In this document: positions 51,282 through 62,600 of the stretch, piece by piece
Layout: each line of letters begins with the position of its first letter
Numbering within the stretch: the stretch's first letter is position 1
Source of the DNA: Asparagopsis taxiformis
Lineage: Eukaryota > Rhodophyta > Florideophyceae > Bonnemaisoniales > Bonnemaisoniaceae
DNA: 64,000 bases
Direction of reading: 5' to 3'
Assembly (NCBI GenBank): GCA_030407315.1
Contig: JALQPE010001693.1
Span: 1 to 64,000 of the forward strand
Position numbers and translations under genes: made by a program
The notes under the pieces: generated by a model
Seen by the model: only the letters and a program-made list of their open reading frames with translations
What the model was told of the DNA's origin: nothing
Database searches by the model: none

Positions 51282-52808
51282 ATGAATCCCGAAACCTCCG
51301 TGAGCATCGCTGCATTTTCCGAAATAACGCGTGAGGGCTTTTCGAACATCACTGCAGAGCTGAAAGCCCTGAGTGATAAAATGGATGCCGTCGAGAAGAG
51401 CACCATTCAATTACGCGAGACTCTCGGAAATGTCGCCAAGACTGTCTCCATGCTAAACACCGATATGCAGGAGGTCAAGGGCATCGTCGATGGGCTTCTG
51501 AGCCAGGGACAAGGACATCCGAAGAAGATCGCCTCTGAGAAGGACAGGGAACGTCTCCGCATTGCGCAGGATGCGGAGAAATCGTTCACGTTCGAAATGG
51601 TGTGTGCTGTGCTGTGTGCTGTTGTTCCAACGTACACGAAGGCAATGGTGGATAAGAGGGATAGGCATTTCAACGGATGCGAGCTAATCAATACGCTGAT
51701 GTTCGCCAGGCAGAGCAATGAGCGAAAGGATGTGTTCAATAGGACGCTTGCCGGCCGGAACCACATTGAATTGCGCTGCCAAGTTGTGACCTCTTTAATC
51801 AAGAATACGTGTCAAAACAATTCTTTCAGACAGGGAGGAGACCGTTCCAGCTCCAATGGAACGTCGGAAGGTATCGAACGGTGGAGGGCGCGGGGGTATG
51901 TGACTACCGGGACCATTGAGGAGACAATTCGCGGAACGGACTCTGCTCGCATGGATGGAATGCATGGGACGTCCGAGGCAAGTGATGGGGCCGCTCGAAA
52001 GCAGAAGCGAAGAAAGGTTGGTGACAATGGGCCGTTGCACAGAAAGGAGGTAGGCATCACTGTGACGAAATCGGCACTCACGGCAGTGACCGGGTTTATG
52101 AACAAGTCCAGAGATCATGTGCGAAACCGGTTCATCCGAGATCTTGGATTCGTTCTATACAGTGGGTTTCAAGGTTCAGTCCGCATGGAGCATCATTTGC
52201 ACGACGGTGGGCTGGACATTGAGTCAGTTCCAAGTCTGTACTCGGCGCAGAGGAAAATGAATGCAGCGGAGCGCGCAGCAATGGATGACAAGAATATGAA
52301 GATTCTTCGCGACTTCATTGCTGTGCGAAAAGAAATGGTATTCAAAGTCGAGTACGAAGTTCAAATAATTGGAGAACCGGACAAGAGGTTTGTGACTAGG
52401 AGGATCAATTTAGTAGAGGTTGCACTGAACTTTGCAGTCGCCTACACGCAATGTTCTGATAAGAACATGTTCCTGCGACGTTCAGAATACTCCTTGCAAT
52501 TCATCTACATACTTGCATACGGGTTCCGAACGATTTTGAAATTTCAAAGTGGAGCAGAGGTGGGAGGAGCGCAAATCCGGGAAATCAATGAAGCAGTGAA
52601 ACTGCTTCTTCCCGGGGAGCGGGTGAGTAGTCGTTTTATGAATGAGGAGGTTTTGACTATATCGCGTGATAGATATGAAGAACTGAATGTAGACGATGGA
52701 GGGGACTCAGTGCTGGAGGAGAGCTTCAGGTCTATGGAAGAGGACGGAGGAGATGAAGAATATGTGAAGGTATTTGTCGATGATGAAATCGAGAATGAAG
52801 GGGAGTAG
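51282..52808 (+). CDS. Conserved cassette protein with N-terminal coiled coil, unknown family (cassette B)
   Basis: A 508-aa ORF, full-length paralogue of the gene at 22178-23701. The N-terminal heptad region (about 8-75; 'ITAELKALSDKMDAVEKS') predicts a coiled coil and leads into 'VKGIVDGLL' and 'SEKDRERLRIAQDAEKSF', matching 'TDKDRDRLRISQSAELSF' in the other copy. A basic RKQKRRK cluster precedes 'KEVGITVTKSALTAVTGFMNKSRDHVRNRF'-type sequence (only partly quoted here; conserved in both copies). The C-terminus is acidic. Function is unknown; conservation of two full-length, in-frame copies within mirrored cassettes argues for a role in the element. AATAAA follows at 52853. Confidence 0.7.
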   Translation: MNPETSVSIAAFSEITREGFSNITAELKALSDKMDAVEKSTIQLRETLGNVAKTVSMLNTDMQEVKGIVDGLLSQGQGHPKKIASEKDRERLRIAQDAEKSFTFEMVCAVLCAVVPTYTKAMVDKRDRHFNGCELINTLMFARQSNERKDVFNRTLAGRNHIELRCQVVTSLIKNTCQNNSFRQGGDRSSSNGTSEGIERWRARGYVTTGTIEETIRGTDSARMDGMHGTSEASDGAARKQKRRKVGDNGPLHRKEVGITVTKSALTAVTGFMNKSRDHVRNRFIRDLGFVLYSGFQGSVRMEHHLHDGGLDIESVPSLYSAQRKMNAAERAAMDDKNMKILRDFIAVRKEMVFKVEYEVQIIGEPDKRFVTRRINLVEVALNFAVAYTQCSDKNMFLRRSEYSLQFIYILAYGFRTILKFQSGAEVGGAQIREINEAVKLLLPGERVSSRFMNEEVLTISRDRYEELNVDDGGDSVLEESFRSMEEDGGDEEYVKVFVDDEIENEGE

Positions 52809-52852
52809 TATCGGATGAAACCGGTTTCGGTATAGTAGACGAAGAATGAAGA

Positions 52853-52858
52853 AATAAA
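52853..52858 (+). terminator. Candidate polyadenylation signal AATAAA
   Basis: The hexamer lies 45 bp after the stop codon of the gene ending at 52808. Confidence 0.45.
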
Positions 52859-53083
52859 ATTTCTGTTGAGTTGAATTTTGTAATAGATGGAAGGAGATAG
52901 ATACGAGACATCAGGAAACCAGTCAGACGATAGTGTCAAGTCGAAGGAATAGCGCAGAGACAGGTAGTGGAATAGTCGAAGTAGGAAGGGGCGAGGGTAT
53001 CCGTCTTTACTAGAAATTGATGGCCACAGGAGCTCTAGAATGAAATACCCAGGAACAGGATAACTACGGATAGATGTACTTTA

Positions 53084-54445
53084 TTATTTTTGCTCAGGAC
53101 TGCAGTTGGCAGGTGGAGGAGAGGGAGGGTGGTTAGTGGCTGAATCCGCATTGAAGCCAAGACGAGAGATAGCCTCATAGCCAATGTCTTCAAGCTCCTG
53201 GCATGTAGTAGTACCACTGAAAATACAGCAAGGTAAGCGTAGATGTAGTGTACCAAACGTCTCTGCGGTTGATAGAGGCTGGAAAGTGCTGTAACAAGCT
53301 CGGCGCTGAATACGTCTCCACAGTAACGAAAACGTTGCTCCATAGGTAACAGTAGCCTTATCACGTAGGTGGAAAGAGTCCACGATGCTAGACTGTGATA
53401 GTTGGCTAAGACATAGGGGATGTAAAAATGTATTGTTGACATGGTCAAACTCGTAGGAGTCTCTGCAAAGAACTGTCATACGTTGGTCTGGGCTGGACAG
53501 GACGTAAGCAGATGAGCCGACGAGAAATGCGGAAGAAGGAGCACCATGAGAGCAATCAACGTCGACTAGATTTCCTAAAATTCGGACAATCGATGAGCTG
53601 CCTCCATCGCGTTCCGCCCTGCTCTTCACCAATATTTTCTGGAACCCGTGTTGCGAGGTACCTATGGAGTCACATAGTGCCTGAAAGGTGGGGAAAATGA
53701 TGGAAAGATCCGACTCATTTCCAGAGGGAAAGGTGATGTCCTCAAAGGACGGCTGGAAGAGAACGTCACGATTCTCTTTCGCCTTGCATTGAATGGCAAT
53801 AGTGCGGAATTGAGCAAGGGAGCAGTCAGCCTGTACTCTGATTTCTTCTTGCGATGTTTGTCGCATTCCCCTGGAGTGCTCGGATTTTGTCATCCGGAGG
53901 GAGAGGGGCTTGTCCGTGTACACACCAAGCTTCTGAAACAGAATGCTACATACAGTCAGAGCAGAGGAGGTCATGGAGCTGTTGGAATCGAATGGAGGGG
54001 GAAGAGGATGTTTGGCAGCTGACTCCAGCTTTTCCAATCTTGCCAGCATTTCTGCTATGGTCTTCTTCATTTGATCCGCAGTGCAATCTTGAAGGATGCC
54101 GCGGTGGCGGTGGCGAGTGTGGTCAATGCCGTAGTCCGGGTCTCTCTCTGCTGGGGATGCAGGTGAGTCCATACTGCGAAGCTCACCACTTCGCCACGGG
54201 AGAACCCTTCCGGAATCCTTGTCGACGAGCTCGTTACGATCTGAAATCTTGACTTGAGAAAGGGTAGAGTCGAAACCATATTCAGCTTTGTATTCGAGCA
54301 ATGCATGGAGGAATGGGTCTGTTTCAGTCTTGACCTGAGTAATTTCCTTGACGATTGCAGACCACCACACAATTTTTCGTTTCCTCCCAAACGGCCGAAG
54401 TTCCCATTGAACTTCTATAACGTCGTTTGGAGCGAGAGGAAGCAT
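53084..54445 (-). CDS. Conserved cassette protein with possible N-terminal Tudor-like barrel (cassette B)
   Basis: A 453-aa ORF paralogous to 20179-21570. The N-terminal barrel-like segment ('VIEVQWELRPFGRKRKIVWW', 'ALLEYKAEYGFD') keeps the Trp-Trp and aromatic positions of its partner. Shared downstream blocks include 'DKPLSLRMTKSE', 'VQADCSLAQF' and 'PCCIFSGTT'. On the minus strand an AATAAA overlaps the stop codon. The gene is convergent with the coiled-coil gene (275-bp gap, no palindromes here, unlike cassette A) and divergent from the methyltransferase/SET gene. Confidence 0.7.
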   Translation of the reverse strand: MLPLAPNDVIEVQWELRPFGRKRKIVWWSAIVKEITQVKTETDPFLHALLEYKAEYGFDSTLSQVKISDRNELVDKDSGRVLPWRSGELRSMDSPASPAERDPDYGIDHTRHRHRGILQDCTADQMKKTIAEMLARLEKLESAAKHPLPPPFDSNSSMTSSALTVCSILFQKLGVYTDKPLSLRMTKSEHSRGMRQTSQEEIRVQADCSLAQFRTIAIQCKAKENRDVLFQPSFEDITFPSGNESDLSIIFPTFQALCDSIGTSQHGFQKILVKSRAERDGGSSSIVRILGNLVDVDCSHGAPSSAFLVGSSAYVLSSPDQRMTVLCRDSYEFDHVNNTFLHPLCLSQLSQSSIVDSFHLRDKATVTYGATFSLLWRRIQRRACYSTFQPLSTAETFGTLHLRLPCCIFSGTTTCQELEDIGYEAISRLGFNADSATNHPPSPPPANCSPEQK

Positions 54446-54958
54446 GTTGGGATAGCTATGGGATAGAATTGTTGTATTAGTGAAAGCCTAACCGTTACCT
54501 TCTGCTAAAGAGTAGTATATACTAGGAGGATTGGAAAGGTCGAGAAGAGATGTTTAGGTGGTGTAGAAATAGAATGGACAATTGACAAAATTGACACGTC
54601 AGTGTGGATGATGTCTGCCATGAACTGATTGCAGCATAAAATTTGATGTGAATAATCGTTCTAGAAGTGAATGTCGGATGCATACGATTGGACTACAAAG
54701 ATACGTTTAGAGATGTTACGGGGCCCAATAAATTGCATGGAAAAATATTTTGAGTATTACTTTAGTATTACATTGATTATTGAGCTAACAGTCGATGTAG
54801 TTATCTTGTAAAGGTTCGGACAGGGGTGGAAAGGAAACAGCCACCGAAGTGCTACCACTCGCTGACACTTTGTTTTAAACAACCAACTTCTGCTTTGCGC
54901 CACCCTGGTCAAGCAGCAACCAACTATCCCTTTCTTAAAAACTCTACCTTTGTTCGCC
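54446..54958. promoter_or_regulatory. Divergent promoter region between Tudor-like and methyltransferase/SET genes
   Basis: A 513-bp AT-rich gap between divergent starts, equivalent to 19443-20178 in cassette A. I see no hairpin comparable to 19690-19761 and no clear TATA element in a decisive position. Confidence 0.4.
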
Positions 54959-57900
54959 ATGGAAGGAACGTTCCACAATCACGGTGAAAAGCACGACGGA
55001 TGGGTGTTCATCGACCCCAATCAAGTCAGCAAATTCGTATCGATTCGCGATGTTGATGCAAGTCATGTGGAAGCGCTCATGGAGAGCATTCGCAACAGCG
55101 GTTATGACACAGCTCATCCCGTGACTGGCAGGTTTCGAGAAGGCGTTCTGGAGATATTGGATGGAGCGCACCGCTGCATGGCAATTGTACGTGGAATGGA
55201 GAAGGGCGTCTTTCCTCCTGGCGTTACGATTCCTATGCGAGAAGAGTCTATCGTGGCGGACACCAACAGCAGTACTGCTGTTGTGCTGGACCGTGTGAGA
55301 GCGACGACATCCAACGACATTGCAGGCCTGCAAAGGCGCATGATGTTTGTTGAGTATCTGATGATCGCCGTTGATCTCAGAGACGAGTACTGGGTCCAAA
55401 ACGGAAAGGACAAGTACGCTCACATTTCGTCTGTGAGGATGGCTGATGTGTTGGGCTGGATCAAATCCTGCGATCCAAGCGGCCAAATTGCTTCAAGCCT
55501 GAGTGGTAAACCGCAGTACAGCTCATGCATGTCTATCCTGGCTGTGCTTCGGCCGTATCACCGAGCAGAAGATTCGAGTGCGATTGATTTGCGTCTGTGG
55601 CAAATGTTTTGTCATGCATGGGGACTCAATGCAGAGATGGGTGATTCTCCGAGGATGGTTGAGTTTCCGAAACAGGTGGGGGTGACTAGTTCTCGTGCCG
55701 TCGAAATGTTTGGCAAGACACCCCGCGGAGAATTGTCCTCTCCACTGAACCGCGAACTGCTTTCGAGCAGGTACTTTCTGGACGGCGCTACATCCGACAT
55801 GCAAGATTCTTTGCAGGCTAGCCAGAAGCGGTTCAGGAGGCTGATGGTTATGATGTGCCAGTGTATCTTGGCTATTCGCAGTAAGGAGATGGGCAGTGTG
55901 CCATCTAGGCGGGCCAGAGCCACATCCGGGGCCATTGGTGGTGGTGGAATGGTTGGAATTGCAACATCCAGTGCGCAAGCCAACCAGCTTGGATTTGTTG
56001 TCGACCGTGTGTTAGCTGCATGGGATACCGGGGCAAGAGTGTTGGGGTATGAGGATGTTGAATCGATGTGCTGGCCGTTCATGGTATTCGATCCCGCGAG
56101 CCTTTGCTTCAGGTCACTCCCGAATCGGTCTGATGGCTGTGCGGTCGAGGAGCATCGGAAAAACCTGACCATTGTCCCGAAAACTGTAGACAGTGAAAAC
56201 GGGTTCTGTGCCGACCTTCCAGTGGCTGTGGATGCAAGGCTGCGATCATTGACAAGCGCCTTCCTGCTGTCGATACGCCAATGTGTCACTGAGGTGAATG
56301 TGTTCGCCGAGCGTGGTCAGCTGATGCAGAGACTTCGAGCCTTGCTTTTCGACACTCCTGACAAGTTCGGATTGAACTCGTTCATGCGAGCCAAGTTGAA
56401 CACGTCTCATGCCCTGGATGGTCAGAGGAGGCTGAAGGCTTGGTTATTGCGAACCCGAGAGCAACGAAAGCTTCCTCTGACCATGGATGAGTTGCACAGT
56501 CTTGAGGATACGCCCGAGCCTGGCATCCTTGAAGGTGCACCTGCGCAGATGGAAATATCCGCAGCAGTGCCAAACAATGGCAGCGAGGATATAGAAGAGG
56601 ATAGTCTGGAGCCACAGAGGAAGAAGGCTAGGCTGGAGCGCGGTGGTGGAGAGGACGATAATGCGGCGGTTGCTAGCGAAACAGCAACAAGAGAAGGTGC
56701 GGCCGAGGATGACGCTATGGAGGTTGACACTGTATCGCCTACAGAAGCACCGCTCGTTGACGTCGGAAAGGAAACCAAGCCAGAATATGTCACCAAGCTG
56801 GAAGCTGTGATGGGGCGTTACATTCACACTGTGAATTGTGACGCCACTGATGTAGCCAAAGAGGTGGAGGACAAAATTAGTTTCCTGGAAGATGGCGTGT
56901 TGGAGGACAGTGTTCAGCTTGTGCTCACTGATCCTCCATTCAACACGAGGCGGGAAGGCGGCAGAGAAAACTCGGAGTACGATATTCTGGAGCCGGAAGA
57001 GTTGGCGAGTGTTGCGTGTGAAATAGTTCGAGTTCTTCGGCCTGGCGGTCATGCTCTAATCTATTCCAGCGTGCGCCAACTCGTGGCATGGATGGATGCA
57101 ATCAGAAATGCCGAGCCTGGCAAGATGATTGTGGACAGTGTTCCAGTCGTGCTATCTCGCCGACCACACAGCTTTACGTCCAATCCATCGACGAAAACGT
57201 GCACACTGCATAATATGCACGATTTCGTTATCCATGCGTATAAGCGGGGGAAGGGTATGGCTGCATACGATATGGTGGATTACAGGTTGCACAATCCGGA
57301 CATATCGAGGCACCCTGGGTTCACCAACGCGATTGACAACGTTCCGAGGTTGTCGGCTGGTGAAGCTCAATACGATGGGCAGAACAACCGACTGCGCCAT
57401 GAGCAGAAGGCGTTGACCACTCTTCGTGAGCTTCTGGAACGATTTTCGAAGCAGAACGATATCGTGATGGATTTCTTCTCGGGAACATACAGCACAGCCA
57501 TAGCGTGTATGACGTTGAGGGATGGTACGTATCGTCGGTTCATTGGGTGTGAGAAGGAAAAAAGGTGCCACGATGCATCGCAGGAGTGGATACTGCATGC
57601 TTTCGTCAGTGAGGTGAAAGCCGGGCGATATGGGGGGATCTTGCAGCGTGAGGTGGAGAGTATTCTTGGGGACGAGTCGGTACCGGTCACAGGAAAAGCT
57701 CCAAGGCTTCGTCAGAAGCACATCTCAGATGCACCAGAAGGTTTACCTGCTGTGACAGCATTGCCGAACCATCTGCTTGTGTTCGTTGCGTCAATGAAGA
57801 AGGACGGGTCTATGCTTCACAGATTGAGCGGGGTGCCTATGGACCAGTGGCCGGCCGAGGACATGCACTCGTTTTGGAGCATAGACCCGGACGCGATTCT

Positions 57901-58426
57901 GGCTGCTGATGCCGCATTCTACGGTGTCTATGTTTCGCAATCGGAGGTAAGAGGTGGTGGGTTTGGCGTATTCGCGGCGAAGAAACTGAAGAAGGGGACG
58001 GTCATTGGCTGGTACAACGGGACGATTTTCTATGCGAAGATTCGAGACTCGGAACCGCAGAGATCAGTGATGTACGGCCCGGAAGGATTTGGGTGCACAG
58101 GAGAGAGGTTCCAGGACTACAACATGGAATTGGAAACCACGTACATAGGGAGGGGTGCACCTGTTCGGAAGGTTTGGCTCGTTCCAGCGGTCTATAATTG
58201 TACCAGCTACCTCAATGATTGTCGGGTCATTGACGGAACGGAGAAAGCGACCGAGGTGAGTCGAACACAGTCAGCCGAGTTTCGACAAGGCGATGCCATA
58301 GACAAACCGGACTTTGCTTCAAATATCAAGAATCCCCATGCTGTCAAGGTCGTTCTGACCAGAGACGTTGAAGCTGATGAGGAGATATTTGCTGACTATG
58401 GTAGAAAATATTGGCCAGCTAACTGA
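54959..58426 (+). CDS. ParB-like / beta-class DNA N4/N6-methyltransferase / SET-domain fusion (cassette B)
   Basis: The start is chosen at the ATG in GCCATGG (54959), giving 1155 aa; the frame opens slightly earlier only at a TTG. The modules match the gene at 15933-19442. The ParB-like domain (~15-90) has 'FIDPNQVSKF', 'PVTGRF' and the 'LDGAHRCMAI' loop. The methyltransferase has D658-P-P-F and motif I around D838 ('VMDFFSGT'), then 'FIGCEKE'. The SET domain (~995-1155) has 'GGFGVFAAKKL', 'GWYNGT', 'TSYLND' and 'DEEIFADYG'. Between ParB and methyltransferase lie a conserved unassigned region and an acidic linker with a basic PQRKKARLE cluster. All catalytic-type motifs are present in both copies, so purifying selection is likely. 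It is divergent from the Tudor-like gene and convergent with the ParB/dioxygenase gene at 59636. Confidence 0.82.
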   Translation: MEGTFHNHGEKHDGWVFIDPNQVSKFVSIRDVDASHVEALMESIRNSGYDTAHPVTGRFREGVLEILDGAHRCMAIVRGMEKGVFPPGVTIPMREESIVADTNSSTAVVLDRVRATTSNDIAGLQRRMMFVEYLMIAVDLRDEYWVQNGKDKYAHISSVRMADVLGWIKSCDPSGQIASSLSGKPQYSSCMSILAVLRPYHRAEDSSAIDLRLWQMFCHAWGLNAEMGDSPRMVEFPKQVGVTSSRAVEMFGKTPRGELSSPLNRELLSSRYFLDGATSDMQDSLQASQKRFRRLMVMMCQCILAIRSKEMGSVPSRRARATSGAIGGGGMVGIATSSAQANQLGFVVDRVLAAWDTGARVLGYEDVESMCWPFMVFDPASLCFRSLPNRSDGCAVEEHRKNLTIVPKTVDSENGFCADLPVAVDARLRSLTSAFLLSIRQCVTEVNVFAERGQLMQRLRALLFDTPDKFGLNSFMRAKLNTSHALDGQRRLKAWLLRTREQRKLPLTMDELHSLEDTPEPGILEGAPAQMEISAAVPNNGSEDIEEDSLEPQRKKARLERGGGEDDNAAVASETATREGAAEDDAMEVDTVSPTEAPLVDVGKETKPEYVTKLEAVMGRYIHTVNCDATDVAKEVEDKISFLEDGVLEDSVQLVLTDPPFNTRREGGRENSEYDILEPEELASVACEIVRVLRPGGHALIYSSVRQLVAWMDAIRNAEPGKMIVDSVPVVLSRRPHSFTSNPSTKTCTLHNMHDFVIHAYKRGKGMAAYDMVDYRLHNPDISRHPGFTNAIDNVPRLSAGEAQYDGQNNRLRHEQKALTTLRELLERFSKQNDIVMDFFSGTYSTAIACMTLRDGTYRRFIGCEKEKRCHDASQEWILHAFVSEVKAGRYGGILQREVESILGDESVPVTGKAPRLRQKHISDAPEGLPAVTALPNHLLVFVASMKKDGSMLHRLSGVPMDQWPAEDMHSFWSIDPDAILAADAAFYGVYVSQSEVRGGGFGVFAAKKLKKGTVIGWYNGTIFYAKIRDSEPQRSVMYGPEGFGCTGERFQDYNMELETTYIGRGAPVRKVWLVPAVYNCTSYLNDCRVIDGTEKATEVSRTQSAEFRQGDAIDKPDFASNIKNPHAVKVVLTRDVEADEEIFADYGRKYWPAN

Positions 58427-58716
58427 GCTACTTTGATAGATTTGAGTAAACACGCATTGGCAGAGACAATAGACTGTGCATCATCTTGCAAGAGCGCTAG
58501 ATATTATAGACTAGACTACAACAATCGTGACATGACTGCAGGAAGGCATCTGCGGCCTGGAGTGCAAACTATCCACTTTTCTACTGCTTTACCTATGGAT
58601 ACGAAAAGGAGAGAAACTAGAAAGATGTGAGTGAGAAATTGTGTAGCAACGCAGCATGTAGAACACCAGTAAGAGAGCGATGTAGGAGAAGCAGTCACCC
58701 CATTACAGTGCGGGCC

Positions 58717-59146
58717 GTTTACCGGGGATGCTGACAGCAAAGTCATCGTTACGATGACTTTGCTGTAAGAAAACAAATCATTACAGCAGCCACGATTTCT
58801 TTACCGGGTAAAAAAATTGTGGCCGCTGTAATGAAACGTTTTCTTACAGCAAAGTCATCGTTACGATGACTTTGCTGTAAGAAAGCAAATCATTACAGCG
58901 GCCACAATTTTTTACCCGGTAAAAATTCTTGCTGATTTTTTACCCGGTAAAAAATTCTTTGGCCACTGCAAGGAAACGGTTCCTTACAGCAAAGTCATCG
59001 TTACGATGACTTTGCTGTAAGAAAGCTTATCATTACAGCGGCCACAATTTTTTACCCGGTAAAGAAATCGTGGCTGCTGTAATGTTTTCTTTTCTTACAG
59101 CAAAGTCATCGTAACGATGACTTTGCTGTAAGGAACCCTGGTAAAC
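58717..59146. repeat. Alternating palindrome array, CAGCAAAGTCATCGT type (array type 3, left block)
   Basis: Four copies of a ~37-bp palindrome (half-site TTACAGCAAAGTCATCGT, single T/A at the centre) lie at about 58734, 58844, 58984 and 59095. They alternate with a second palindrome built from CATTACAGCGGCCACAAT around TTTACC(C/G)GGTAAA. The whole block is bounded by inverted GTTTACC (58717) and GGTAAAC (59146). It occupies the convergent gap between the methyltransferase/SET and ParB/dioxygenase genes. 58427-58716 and 59147-59635 show no gene. Confidence 0.93.
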
Positions 59147-59635
59147 GGCTTCGGCTGTAAGCAGCAGGGAGTTTCGTCGTTCTCCCATCTTAGTAAAGGT
59201 GAGAAGCGAAGTGTGAAGTCGGGAAAATTGCTCAGCAAAGGTCTGTACGGCTGTGAGCAGCTCTCAGGAGTATTTTACCTCACGTGGTCTCTGTTCAGGT
59301 TATACCCTGTATATATATAGGTAGCCTAGTGTAGGTGGGAAGATAGACGAAAATTCTACCAATAATTTATCACAGTGACGGCTCTCGTAGTCGAAATGTG
59401 CGCGTTGTCAAGGGTTGAAACTAGTCTCCCCCTACGGCCTAGCTAGTAAAATCATACAACGTTGTCGACTAATATTAAAAAGTAGCAAGCAATCTGCTGA
59501 GTAGCACTAAACTATGAGATGAAGGCCAGATGTATAGATGAAAACCGAAAAGTGGGCTAAGATAACAATGTTGAGATGAGAAAGACAGAACTTTTAGCAG
59601 GGAACAGTAGTATAGGTTTTAATACTTCTGGTATG

Positions 59636-62600
59636 CTATCTATTGCTCCTATCGTACTTGTAATATTCGACGGTGTGGATGTGGTCCGTGAGGACGTCCT
59701 TCTCCGTCTTCAAGTAGATGTGGCCGCGCGTGGGCAGGCCATAGACTAACTTCTCGCCTGCAGGAAGATCTCCTCGGCTGAAGCCGACCCCGTAATGGTA
59801 AAGGTCACCGCGACCAACCAATACGGAATAGGGTGGCACCCAAAAGGTGAGAGGGGGAACCTTCCACATATCGGCGTCCGGATTGACCAGGCATACATGA
59901 CTATAAGGGGCAACTACTATAAAGAACCCATCGGCTCCGCTCGACATCATGAAATATGATGGAGACTTGGTAGGACTTCCAACACTATTCGTCGATACCT
60001 TGAAGTCCGTGTGCCCATCCTGGTCCGCAGCCCCATCTGCTGTAAGAAGCAGCCGCAATCCTGTCTTCGGGAAGAAGACAGGATCCTCACCCTCCATTCC
60101 CAGCTTCAAGAACTCCGCACAAACACCAAGAGCAAGCTCTGCCACCAACTTGTTCTTATACATCTCCAAATTCCCCTCCTCCAACTTGTCGCACAACTCA
60201 CGCCGCGGCAGAGAGAGGCGCCCACGACCACCATCCATGCGGTCCTTCGCATCACCCACGTTGTGGATGAACTGCCACGGCGAAGGATCGAAGCCGGGCT
60301 TTGCGAAAGCTGGCGGCTCGTCCTGTGGCTCCCTGTCGTCATCGTTAGAATCAGACTGCTGGGAGGGTTTTTCAACCTCCTCAACCAGCGGGAACTGCCT
60401 AGCGAAGTGACCGAACAACTCATGCGTCGCATTACCAGCCGTGGACGATGCCAACAGGCCTTCCATAACAATAACCCCCAAGTTTTCCAACAATGCCTTC
60501 TTCACCGCAAAGTACCTGTCCACCACCGTATCCTCAGCACCCGGCGATGCAGCTGCCTGGAATGCTGCCGCCCTCATTTCCGCCCGAACCGTCTCCACCG
60601 TCGTACTTTCCATATAGTACTTCATCCGGCTGCCAGACGCAATTGCGCTGGGGAGAACGGCGGCCACATTCTCATCGACGATACTGTCGGGAATGGGATT
60701 CTCCTGGGCGTCGTCGAACTGGAGAACCGGCTCCCGAGAGCGACCTCGGGAAGCCGACTTGGATTTCTTTGACGACGACTTTGATGAAGTCTCACCGAGC
60801 CTTCTCTTTTTGGTAGAAGGCTCGGGCGTCGCAGAAGCGCTTCCAAGTTACGCTTCCCGAGGATGGAGTTTTCACCCGCATCCTCGGGGGCGCTCTCCAG
60901 CTCGACGACCTCCACAGCACCACCCGCCGTTCCACCACGACCGGAACGACTCGCTTGCAGGCGGGTACTCCTTCTGGGCATCACTTTCCTCCCAGAAGTT
61001 TCCACTCCGGGCGGTGCAGAATCACTGACTTCAATGACATCTTCGTCAGGATCTGCACCGCCCTTCGCACTGCTGCCCTCGACCACATTCTCGGGAGTAG
61101 GGCCCTCCGTCGAAATCCTCGCAACCGTCTTCTGTCCAACCCCACCGGATGGTGAAGGGACGAAACTGTCATCGCTGGAGCTTCCCGAACTGCTAGCAGA
61201 TGCAGAACGGGAAGCTTCGACAGCGGGGGCCGGAGCAGCAGGGTGCTGCTCGGCAGCCGGAGTCGCAGGCTCAGGCTGCGAAGCCGGTGAGACCTGCTCC
61301 TGCGCGGCTTGGACAGGACGGTTGGGGGTACCAGTCCCGGCGTGGGAAACTGGACCAGAGCGTTCGCTGCCATCCTGGGGACCACGCGCAGTCGGCTTGA
61401 CCGGGGTCACCGCAGGGGAGGATGCCGACACGGCAGGGGTAGAGACAGGAACAGGGGCAACCTCGGAATCGCTGGAAGATTCCAGTTGAGGTGGTGGGGG
61501 CAAAGGAATGGAGGATGAAGGGATGGGCAAGGAATTGGAAGAGGAAGGGATGGGGGCATCATCACCACATGTGGCTGGGAGCGCAGCATGTGGGATGTCT
61601 GGGTACATCGCGTGAAAGCGTTTCCGCATAATCATGTCGCGGTACCCAGTGACGCGCAGGAGCATTTTCCTGGCGTCCTTCCCGAAGACAGACTTCTTAC
61701 GGGGAAAAATGTTCTCCGACTTGTAACCATCGGGGGGGCCTTCCTTGGGACGGAAGTCTGCCCAGCACCCCTTCTTGGGGACCATCTGAGCAAGAACTTC
61801 GACAACGCGCGAGCGAATGTCGAAGCTCTTGCTCGGGTCACCCACGCTGGGAATTGAGCCATCCAGCATCCTCATCACATCCGACACGTTCCAGTACTCG
61901 GCCACCTCCTTCACGTACCCGAAGATTTCCAACAAACCAGCAATCCATTCCTGCCCAATGGTACCAACCGAGTACGGTTTCAGCCCGGCCGACCGACGGC
62001 TACAAGTGTAGCGCGCCGTCATCTCCAGGATGAAACACTTCTGTACATCCGGAGCACTCCTGAACGACCCATTGAACAACAAGTTCACCGTACACCCAGC
62101 CAGATCCTCTGTGGAAGAGAACTGCACGAACTCCGGCCTGTTCGGGATGCTCGACCAGTATTTGAAAGCAGGGCTTTCAATGGTCTTGAACCCTCGCGCG
62201 ATCGAGACGTAGCGCATGAGCTGTCTCGGACGAATCCAGCTCAGCGCTTTCCGTTCTTTAATGTATTGAACGGTCGGCTCGATCTTCTTCTTTCCCAGGC
62301 GGTGGATATTGATGAACTCCATCACAGAGCACACATTGTCAGCAACTGTTACCTCGCTGACATTGTGGGTGTGGAAGTTCATCAGCCGTGAAAGCGGGAG
62401 TACTTCTTCGGAGCAGAAGACATCCCGGCCAAGCCGAGTCGGTGGGAGGAGAAAGTCGACTGGAATAGTTCCAAAGCGACGGTAGATGTCAGACTTGACA
62501 AACTCCTCCCACTCTGGACTGTCCTTCGCAGGAGCAGGTCCAGCCGACTCGAGAATGGCCTTCAACGCGGTCACTCGGTGAGATCCATCGACGTATTGCA